Source of the DNA: Glandiceps talaboti
Lineage: Eukaryota > Hemichordata > Enteropneusta > Spengelidae
Assembly: GCF_964340395.1 (NCBI RefSeq)
Contig: NC_135559.1
Span: 22,555,121 to 22,619,120, forward strand
Direction of reading: 5' to 3'
DNA length: 64,000 bases
Position numbers and translations under genes: made by a program. Positions 55,886 through 64,000 of this stretch are shown one piece after another (position 1 is the stretch's first letter; every line of letters begins with the position of its first letter). Below the pieces are notes generated by a model, which was not told where the DNA came from, did not search any database, and saw only the letters and a list, made by a program, of their open reading frames with translations.

Positions 55886-56911
55886 CATATGAGGCCAAAC
55901 AAAATGACAACATAAACTGCCAGTTCCTTAAAACCCAATCATAGCGAGGACTATGTCATTTTCAATGACTTGTTTGACATATCAATTTGTCTTTTTATAT
56001 CATTTACATAGATATTAAATAGATTACAAAAATGTAGTAGGGGGCTGAGGCCATCCCCTTGGCTTATACCTCTCTGTATCGGAAATTGGCAGGTCAGACC
56101 ATTTTTTGTCTTAATTAACACATCCAGTTGTGTTTGAATAGATCGCTTTGATTACTTTATAGAAATGTCCTGTGATGCCATTGAGCACCAATTTGTGGAA
56201 AAGCCCTTCATGCTAAATTGAGTCAAAGGTCTATAAAGCAAGCAAAAATGTATTTATCTTTACTTCGGTATTTTGTAATAAACTGGTTTAGAACAAATAT
56301 GTGATCACTAGTACTGAATTTAGGTAGAAAGCCAACCTGTTTTTAATTATAATCTCATTTTTGTCGTTAAATTCAACAAGCCTCTGTTTCAGGACTGAAG
56401 TAAATAATTTCCCAAACAATTTAAAAATGTGATGCCACGATAGTTACTGGGATGATTTTTTCTCCTTTATTTGGAGAGCAGTGTAATTATACCCATATTC
56501 CAGCAGCTAGGAAAATGGTCACTTTTGAGAAATTAAATTGAAAAGTTTTTGACTGTGTGTAATGAGAACATTTCTGCTGGCTGTGATCATTTCATTGGTT
56601 ATATTATCTATTCCAGGTGATTTTTTGTGCTTGAGTGTACTTCTTGTTTTTTGAATTTCAAGCTGAGAGATTGGCTTATTTAGTTCTATGGAATCAGCAA
56701 TATTTTCTAGTCGGTTCTTTTTACTAACATAGGTGGTATCTGCTGTAAGTTTTATCTCGTTTGAATTGAGACTTTTAAAATGCTCAAACAGTTTTTCTTT
56801 CTCAACAGTTTTTCCATTACATGTCTTACCCTCTTGTGGCACTCTTAAGTTCTTAATAAGTTTCCAGTACTCATCGGGATGTGAACCACTCAGGTTTTCC
56901 AGTTTAGACAA
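55886..56911 (-). pseudogene. LINE linker and reverse transcriptase (minus strand)
   Basis: SHPDEYWKLIKNLR, LKHKKSPGIDNITNEMI and SQKLFNLI are the pre-RT and RT motif 0/1 region (KSPGiDni.NEmi) of CR1/L2-like LINEs. Further on, RT text is still recognisable (GWPQPPTTFL for the QGDGLSP motif) but split by several stops. Confidence 0.7.
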
Positions 56912-57078
56912 TATTTCACTTTTAAATTCTTGTTTCTTTTTATTTCACAGCTTTCTAGTTTTTCCTTTGTTCATAACAACTATTTCTCAGTTGATGGCTG
57001 AATGGGTCTGTTCTCAGTTTAATGGAAAAATTGTGTATCTCCTTTCATACAAGAAAGATCTTTTCGTTTTTTATTTTT

Positions 57079-58165
57079 TTAAAGATACATTTTTTTTAGA
57101 CTTTTACCAGCTGCCTCATGATAGATGTGTGATAACATAATGCCAGCCTGATCAACTGACTTCTTAGAATTATCAAAATGTTCTCTCTCAAAGTTCTTAG
57201 TCAGACTTACCTCCTGGCTCTGTAATGCATTGTAGAAATAATATTTAGAGTTTGTATCCCATATGTATGAAAAGTTGGATTGACAATAGTTATTCAAGTC
57301 ATCTTCTGTAGAATTAGGTGTAGCTTTATCATCTTGTGGTATGTTAGTCTGCATTGTAAATAACATTTGGCGATGATCAGATAAAACCAGGTTCAGTGGC
57401 TGAACACAGAAAACAGTGGATCAATCCTACTGAACAGACTATGACTGACAATGGTACATGACTGTATAATCTATTGTACTACTACCTTTTGTTTGGTGAC
57501 ATTGAAATTTACCCATAGAGTCACCAGGGCAACGACCATTTAGAATTACAATTTCTGTCATGTCGATACACAGATAAAGAAGTAATTCACCATATTGGGT
57601 TTTTTTTGTAATGTCCTGTGACTGTCTTGGTTTAAAGTCTATGGAAGCTGCTGATGAGTAATAGTTCAGGTTTGGATGGATCACTTTATCATTGTCCATT
57701 TTAGTACGGGCATTGAAATCACCTATCAGGATGATCTGTCCTAACTTAGAATATTTTATAACATCTTTTTCTAGTAGCTGATACAAATTTGCGTCTTTCC
57801 ATTTGAAGATGCTGGAGCCTTGAGGACTCGTATACAAACTAAACAAAAATATTTTCGTCTAGATTAAAAATGTTTTTATCAAGACGGGTCCAAATAAATT
57901 CTGCAGCTGCTTTCCATTTGCCTTATACCATGTTTATATATGTTTCTGTAATAGAATGCCACTCCACCAGAGTGTGCACAAGCGTTTTTATGTTTTTTCT
58001 TTCTATATGAATGAAAGTAGCTGTAGTTAGGGATTTCGATCTCAGAGGCAATGCTCGTTTTTGTTTCAACAAAACTGATAAAATCAAAATTGTTCACAGT
58101 ATTTAAGAAGTTTTTATCATTAAGTTTGCGTTCAAGGCTACATATATATTCCATGTGGAAAACTT
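57079..58165 (-). pseudogene. LINE endonuclease (minus strand)
   Basis: From the 5' side: NNFDFISFVETKTS with EIPNYSYFHSYRKKK and SGGVAFYYR, then, in further frames, SPQGSSIFKWKDANLY, GQIILIGDFNARTKMDN and GSSTIDYTVM. These are the ETK, SGGVA, GDFN and IDY positions of the APE-type endonuclease. Stops and frame changes occur near 57860 and 57430. Confidence 0.78.
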
Positions 58166-58169
58166 CAGC

Positions 58170-59600
58170 ATGGTTTTACCAGCTGGTTGTATGTTCCTCA
58201 CAGTCTTCTCCCTGAACAAGGCAACAGGGGTGCAGTGCCCTTGAGTAAATTCTTGGCCTTGCAAGTTTTGACGAAAAAAATGAATTGAATATTTTTTTTA
58301 ACAAATGGGGCAAAACGATTTACTTCTCTTGCGGTTTCGCTATGATCTCATGGTCGCCATTTTGGAAAGTCAAATATCTCGGTAAAGTGGCTACTAATGT
58401 CAAACTTTGTGCGAGTCACATTCATGCATACTTTTTTCAAACTTGTCATTCATTCTATAGCTTTCAAGCAGTCAACATGTCTTCTCTTCTCCTCTGAGGA
58501 GAACAGAAGTGAGACAGGTTACTCAGCTGTTATGCATAAAGGCAAAGTTATCTTTACCATTATGTGTTGGACTTTTTGTTTGTTTTGGTAGTGGTGGTGA
58601 TGATGCAATGAAGCTTTTGAAAATGGATTTCATTTTGTAGTAAACACTACAACTGTCTTGAAACATCTTGAAATTTGCTGCAATTTTTTTATTTTGTTTT
58701 GTTACACTCTTTCAGCATTTGTGTTGAAAAGAGCTATTTGAGCATTGCCAACTATTTAGGACAAACTATTAAAAAACTAATTTTTTGACACGGGTAAATT
58801 TGGCTTAATTCTGTCACTATTTAAACATTAAGATATCAAAACTCACTTTGACACTGCAGTTGTGTTGAAATATTCACATGATTAAAATGGGTTAAAATGG
58901 CTAAAAAAAAGTGCCACCAAAAGCCACCATTTCAAGATGCAAATTTCACCCCAGGATGTTGCGCGCTTTCAGTGCTTTGCTCTGCTCAGCAAGAATTACC
59001 CCCTCTTGTGACAAAAATCCTGGGGACAACACTGTCTCATACTAACAGTTTTCAGATGAGAATAAAGACAAAGGCACAAAAAACAAACAAACAAACAAAA
59101 CACAAAACCAACAAAGCAAATCAAAAAAGAATTACGTATTTAAAAAGAGTATATTCGTATGTACCACGGTTTTAACCCACCCAACTTTTTCAACTCATGT
59201 AGACTTTTGAGTCTTGATTTTTAAAGCATTATGTAGAGATATGACCCACCTCTTTGAATACACTTATGACTTTTGACCCCATATGAACAAGGTTGTTTCC
59301 ATAGGTTGTTTAGGTCATCTTTATCAGAGGTAGATGCCCCTCTCCCTGGCCCTGGGCAGCCAATGAACTAGCGGTGATTAAAGCATGTATATGTAACATG
59401 AAAGTGTATCAAAAGTGTTCAAAACTCATGACATTTGATCCCTTTTGGTGGCTAAAATGTAGACTATTGACCCCAATTTTTTGAATTTTTGTAAAATTTG
59501 TGGTTGTAATATTTGTCCACCAGGGTACATGTGTACCCATTGCCCACCAGTATTGCATCATGTACTCACTCCGTCATATGGTCTTGTGATGTCACTAGGA
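58170..59600. other. No gene seen
   Basis: AT-rich sequence with an AAAC run at about 59080-59100. A GGTTGTAATATTTGTCCACCAG fragment near 59502 recurs at about 54152-54175. Confidence 0.45.
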
Positions 59601-59609
59601 GTGTAGCAA

Positions 59610-60222
59610 GGAAACCGACATGTCGGTTTTTCTGCAACTTGTCGCAAGTTGCTTCATGAGTTGCACCATGTAACCACATCATCGTGTCGCAAGTAATAAC
59701 CTTTGACATATACAATGTACCGATGTGTTAAATGACGTTCAATGTTATGGCCGCCATGTTTTATGGTATAAACATTTTATTTGGCAAGTCTTTTTGATAT
59801 CATTTTGATTTATCACCATGATTACCACTTATCAATAGTTTACAATGTCTATGAATGCTTGATCTCTGCTGAATATCATTTTATTTCCAACTTGAATGCA
59901 AGTAGTGACATCGGAAAGATCAACATCACCCTAAACAAACTTTCAATCGAATATGGTTTTACTATTGATACCTCAACAAATTTTCAGTCATTTTTTTTGT
60001 AAATATTAGCAATTTCATATCATTTCTACCAAATTCCTGCAACTAGAAGACTTGACCTCTATGACCTGTAACTTTTATATATCTACGCAAGTGCAGCAGT
60101 TAGCTCTTGCGACTTACCATGCAACTAGTTGCTTCGTGTATGCGTTCTGTTGCAGTTGCTAGCCTTGTCGCATGCGACGAATTGCTTCGTGAGTTGCATC
60201 GTGTAACTGGGCCTTTATACTA
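59610..60222. mobile_element. Dispersed element, copy 2 (inverted relative to copy 1)
   Basis: This is the reverse complement of 42604-43150 throughout (AGTTGCATCGTGTAACTGGG at 60192, GACCTCTATGACCTGTAACT at about 60053, GACATCGGAAAGATCAACAT at about 59909). It extends further at the left, where GTTGCTTCATGAGTTGCACC echoes its right end in direct, not inverted, orientation. No ORF. Confidence 0.7.
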
Positions 60223-61545
60223 TAGATGCGAAAACACAAACTGCTACAAACTAAACTGAATGAGAGGGTTATTCCCATACAGAGAGGTCTACAGTGTTTG
60301 CTGTCCAAATGAGTCATTTTCAGGAAAGAATCCCTAGACATGGGTCAATTTATCAATCATCGGTCTATAACTTTGGCAACAACCTCATGCTTTAGAAAAA
60401 TTCCCACGCGGCATCAGAAAAAGGTGACCAAGTGGAAGATTTTCCTCAAGAAGTCCCTAACAATGTGTCTTCATTTTGCCTTATACATCATACATGGGTC
60501 AATGTTTTCAGCATGGGCGGCACACCCCTGTCGAAAAATTTTAAAATACCCTTTAATTTGGAAGTTGCCCTTATTTCTAATTCCTTTATTGCAATGTATA
60601 TTATTAGAAAATGACTTGGCCACTTGATGTTATGCATTCGCTTGTTCATAATTCTGTTCATAAATGTTAAGTTTGATAATGGCACTGACTCAAACTCCCC
60701 TCTCTTCATTGAGCAAACTGGTACTTTTAATGAAAATGTTTTTGAACAGGTTTGAATAATGAAATGTGATGAATGTCCTCGATTTCAAAATAGAAATTAA
60801 AAAATGTCATCAAAAAGTGTTCTGTACTACAACTGTTTCAGAACTAGATACTAGTAATTCAATTCACTTACTACTGGCTATGGTGTCCACATTATGATAT
60901 TTGCTGATAAAATTTTACTCAAAGTATATAGTCACTCAATGAGGATACTCAATTTAATCCTGACTTTCTCCCAAGTGATAATTGTTTGTACACAAGTAAA
61001 TACTGTTTGGGAAAGACAGGATTCTATATGACTTGGGAGAGATGTAAAATCTAATTTTCCTGATAGCTTTGCACACACTGTGTCTGTACTATAAAAGTCC
61101 TGGCTAGAGTAAGTAGCCCTTTAGTAGATCAGTTATCAAACAAGTCTGTGTTTTTAATTTAGTTTATCAATCATTCATATAATATATTCTCCAAGAATCC
61201 CGAGTGATATTGTGTTCACCCTGGAATATATTTCATTCTTGGTAGTTTATGGCGTAAAACAAAAATTTAGCAAGACAAAAGGAGGTTTCATGTATTAAAC
61301 TTGGTGACAGTCATGGGTATCAGAGAAAAAGTGAAAGACAAACACAGAAAGGTTATTTTTGATAAGAAGACATGTAGTTCATACCACACTACCGTTATAG
61401 TCAAAATAAGGTTTGACCCAGACATCATTGCAACAGAAATTATTTTTAGTGCATCTTACTCGAATTTTATGCTGAACAACATATCAAAAGGCTAGAAAAA
61501 TCTAAGTGGTGGAACATGGGGAAAATAAGATTTATATTAATTCCC
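60223..61545. other. No gene seen (possible intron of the kinesin-like gene)
   Basis: AT-rich non-coding sequence. Confidence 0.45.
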
Positions 61546-61548
61546 AAT

Positions 61549-61679
61549 CTTATTTCTTTTTTCTTCATTCAGCAAGAAAATACTTGTGACCGAAGGGTTG
61601 TCACTACCCATTTAGCTACTCGAAGTGACAAGGCCCCTTAGGTCACTCTTATTTTCCTTGAATGAAGAAAGAAAAATAG
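61549..61679. mobile_element. Hairpin repeat upstream of a kinesin exon
   Basis: CTTATTTCTTTTTTCTTCAT... with ACTTGTGACC (61549-61591) is inverted at about 61641-61679 (GGTCACTCTTATTTTCC...GAAGAAAGAAAAATAG), with some mismatches. It lies 90 bp before the acceptor at 61766. Confidence 0.65.
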
Positions 61680-61766
61680 TGGGGGGGTTGACATCTAAGT
61701 ACATATAATAATGACACTTTTCCTTGGTATTCATTTCTCTAATCAGAAACATATTTTGTTTTTCAG

Positions 61767-61873
61767 TCAGAGGAAGTGGTGGTGGTCAGTCGTCAACCAA
61801 TGAACCAGGAAGAAATTGCTGCAGGGCATGAAGGAGTGATTGAAATGGACATCAACATTAGAAAACCACTCAG
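61767..61873 (+). CDS. Kinesin-2 beta-like motor, exon 1 of the recognised series
   Basis: Acceptor GTTTTTCAG, 107 bases, donor CAG|GTAAAA, ending in phase 2. The peptide SEEVVVVSRQPMNQEEIAA, then GHEGVIEMDI, aligns with the first beta strand of kinesin-2 motors, where the family has VVVRCRPMN...KEKAA. The nucleotide-binding R-x-R-P motif reads S-R-Q-P here. Kinesin-2 heterotrimers move cargo along ciliary and other microtubules (family knowledge). The splice phase matches the next exon, and no stop is present. Confidence 0.65.
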
Positions 61874-63138
61874 GTAAAAAAATGATGTTTGCAAACCCAC
61901 CAATGTAATGTTTGAATTAGACCAATCATATATACTCAGACAATATAACAACCTTGTGATAATATGCCTCATCTTATGTCAACAGTGCAGATACATAACC
62001 GCAACTTCACCTGGGACTACTTTGCATCTAAAGCCTTCAAACATCCTGATAAAATGAGTTCTAATCCTGTGTCAAAAAACTTGTATTGGAGAAACAGTTC
62101 ACAGATTTATTTGACCCATACTTTAACTCTGGCAACATATTATTATTTGCCAGCAGTTGTGTATAACATTTACAAATTACTAGGAAGTTTGGTTTCTATG
62201 AAGGAACATGTACATCTTGTGTGCCTCATGTATATAAGTTTGTATACATCGTGACTGTCTGGTAACTACCCCTTACTGTCTATGAATCTGTGATTTTCAG
62301 GGACATGTGCAATGAGTGCTCCATACAATAGATAATCACAGAATATGTGTAATGTTTTGGCATAAAATCACCATCACTGAGGGGTTTATGTATGAATTCA
62401 ATTGTTTCTCTGCCAATGAAGAGCTGAACATGTTTTTTTTTCTGAACGACATCTGTTCAAAATTATACGAGCAATTAGTAAGTTAAACATACATGTACAT
62501 GACAAATATGAGCTTCATTACACAATAGTTTATGAAATATCACTTTAAAAATGCCAACAAGTTCTGAAAATTCAAGTACAATAAATGAATGATTTACAGA
62601 AAATAGAATTATAGTAAAATTCACCTCCAACAGTTAGTTGCACCTCATCTCTTATGGGGTCAACAATTTCCATTGTGACTTCTTCCCCATTGTAAAGAAA
62701 AGTATTACCACCTATCAGCTATGATGACCTACAGCATATGAGGTATACGTACCAAGTATATACCACATGTAAAGATGAACATAATCAGTGTTTTTAAATC
62801 CGTAAAAGTTCTGGGGTTCACGATCAATTTATTAAATTTTCGTGTGTGGCCATGGTCAACGTGAAACAACAGAAAACACGTACAAATGTAAAATGCTTTG
62901 AAAATCGTGTTTCAACTAATAAAGAAGGCAATTTTTTACAAAACAAAGATAGTTGATGACGGTACCGCACCACACCACACCACTGAACTGAGGCCAGCCA
63001 CTAATCAGAACTAGTTTTACCACCATTGATTATATGCACAAACTTGCCCTTATCTACATGTACCATCATTTTATTTTGATAGTTATACATGCGGATGTAC
63101 ATGCCTGAATCATTTCTCTATTTAAATGAATTTTTCAG
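61874..63138 (+). other. Intron of the kinesin-like gene
   Basis: Bounded by GTAAAA and TTTTTCAG. I looked here for the missing motor segment (the FTFDxVY strand) and found no phase-compatible exon. A frame at 61990-62060 with NRNFTWDYF would need a different phase. Confidence 0.5.
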
Positions 63139-63263
63139 TATTATACAAAGAGGATTGTACGACGAGAGATTCCGTGTTGTAGACGACTCTGTACTAGAGG
63201 ACTTTAATGTTACAATATCTTCATACGGACAGATTGGTATGGGCAAGACGTTTACTATGGAAG
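63139..63263 (+). CDS. Kinesin-2 beta-like motor, P-loop exon
   Basis: Acceptor ATTTTTCAG; 125 bases; donor GAAG|GTCAGT, from phase 2 to phase 1. [20 protein letters not shown] then [20 protein letters not shown] aligns with LYDETFRPLVDSVLQGFNGT and IFAYGQTGTGKTYTM of KIF3B-type motors. The Walker A glycine and lysine pattern G-x2-G-x-GKT is kept, but the near-invariant T of GQT is I, the T of GTG is M, and IFAYG is ISSYG. The 22 or so residues that normally precede this exon, with FTFDAVYD, are absent. Either an exon is undetected or it was lost. Confidence 0.8.
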
Positions 63264-63720
63264 GTCAGTTATTTAACATATCAATTATTTGTTGAATTAG
63301 ATGGTGGGATCGTCTTTGCTTATGTCAGGACCTTTCAGGAGAATATGTAAGTCTGTATAATATGTAATGTTCCAGTTCCTAGTACATAGCTTAGTTTTGT
63401 GAGTTCTTGCTACTGTTTTTATTTATCAATAACTAATTGTAAAGAGGCAACGCTATTAATCAGAATGATTGAATAAATTTCATAAAGATATTTGATGCAT
63501 TTTTTCAACATACTCCTAAAAGTTAATTTAAAAAAAAAAACAGAAAAAAGTTGCATTTTGCAAATTTACCATAATCTTGAAATTGATGTGTTAAACTCCT
63601 CAAATTTAACTTGTATTTGTCAAGATAATGTCAAATATTGAGAACGAATACAAAATGCTCAAAATTATCTGAGCAATGGTAATTGTAAACTTACATGTAC
63701 ATGTATGATATCATGATTCA
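63264..63720 (+). other. Intron of the kinesin-like gene
   Basis: Starts GTCAGT and ends CATGATTCAG, AT-rich, phase 1. Contains a C/A-free poly-A run at about 63531-63542. Confidence 0.7.
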
Positions 63721-63930
63721 GGTGTATGGAGTGATCCAGACCTCCGAGATTTGATTCCAGATTCCTTTGACCACATATGTACACACATATCCCAGTCAGA
63801 AAATCCACAGTATTTAGTGAGAGCATCATACTTGGAGATCTATCAGGACAAGATCAGTGATTTGCTTTCCAAAGTCCAGAAGGAAATGTTAGAATTGAAA
63901 AAACGACCAGATACTGGTGTTTATGTTATG
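63721..63930 (+). CDS. Kinesin-2 beta-like motor, exon with [11 protein letters not shown]
   Basis: Acceptor TGATTCAG; 210 bases; donor ATG|GTGAGT. It starts in phase 1, joining GAA-G to GT to read [12 protein letters not shown]. The rest, [40 protein letters not shown] and [13 protein letters not shown], closely follows KIF3B/KRP95 (for example [33 protein letters not shown]). This part is well conserved, unlike the ATP-binding exons. Family members have K where the exon ends in M (GVYVK). The gene continues beyond the window, so Switch I, Switch II, the coiled coil and the tail are not seen. Confidence 0.88.
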
Positions 63931-64000
63931 GTGAGTATTTAGAGTAAAATAGTTTAACTTTTCAACTTGCAAACTGCACTAGCTGCAAGTGGGACATTAT

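Larger units (their letters stand above)
54424..58165 (-). mobile_element. Degenerate near-full-length APE-type LINE
   Basis: On the minus strand, from right to left, the order is endonuclease N-terminus (about 58154), endonuclease GDFN region (about 57725), linker (about 56900-56520), RT (about 56500-55900) and C-terminal domain (about 55520-54850). The 3' end is GTTACAATAAAG and an (AAT)n run (54425-54443). A dispersed repeat interrupts it at about 55540-55885. Its tail faces the (AAT)n tail of the plus-strand LINE 300 bp away. Confidence 0.8.

Noticed and set aside
58897-59175. 92-residue ORF ending in KTNKQTKHKTNKANQ.
   Set aside because: The end is an AAAC microsatellite translation; the rest has no domain.
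61964-62100. Frame with NRNFTWDYFASKAF as the missing kinesin FTFDxVY exon.
   Set aside because: Splice phase does not fit (a stop results) and no donor site is evident; the similarity is only three or four residues.
1-64000. tRNA and rRNA genes.
   Set aside because: No cloverleaf with proper A and B boxes and no rRNA-like segment was noticed by eye; a dedicated scan was not possible.

Overview
The window looks like a TE-rich, AT-rich animal genome, probably a marine invertebrate. The evidence is spliced genes with long introns, a kinesin-2 motor, a BTB-BACK-Kelch gene, APE-type LINEs, Penelope-like elements (PLEs), hAT and foldback elements, and many micro- and minisatellites. I cannot fix the phylum. 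A non-vertebrate deuterostome such as a hemichordate or amphioxus, or a lophotrochozoan, would fit; that is a guess. Protein genes are few and mostly broken.

Layout. 0-9.6 kb: a 67-bp minisatellite (700-2055), foldback elements (2320-2680, 4595-6085), a broken exon-like fragment (6155-6380, minus), a LINE 3' end (6788-7370), and an 80-bp repeat field split by a TIR element (8363-8738). 9.8-19.2 kb: a satellite of about 165-185-bp units holding a 1585-bp higher-order duplication. It is interrupted by a nearly complete PLE (13958-16949) flanked by 7-bp target-site duplications (TSDs). 19.6-23.0 kb: first copy of a composite DNA transposon with nested elements. 23.2-25.0 kb: two related minus-strand exon-like blocks, one intact and one frameshifted. 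28.5-34.6 kb: a BTB-BACK-Kelch gene broken by a stop codon in BTB, by a 4.3-kb second copy of the same composite transposon (6-bp TSD), and by a frameshift near its end. 35.0-35.6 kb: a short pogo/Tigger-type helix-turn-helix ORF with a terminal-repeat-like end.

36-46 kb: mainly hairpins, microsatellites, a second decayed PLE (minus), a 22-bp GTCGCA minisatellite, a dispersed element and a solo LTR with a 4-bp TSD. 45.7-58.2 kb: four LINE remnants, a hAT element with a perfect 8-bp TSD lodged in a minisatellite, and two tail-to-tail LINEs with (AAT)n ends. 61.8-63.9 kb: three phase-compatible exons of a kinesin-2 beta-like (KIF3B/KRP95-like) motor domain running off the right edge. Two possible upstream exons lie at 53.1 and 47.7 kb.

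The genes do not form a pathway. The main theme is nested insertion: at least five insertions have recognisable target-site duplications (PLE in satellite, composite transposon in the Kelch gene, hAT in a minisatellite, solo LTR, 103/104-bp MITE). They give a relative order of events. The kinesin exons keep open frames and splice sites, but their nucleotide-binding motifs are altered and the usual beta-strand segment between two exons is missing.
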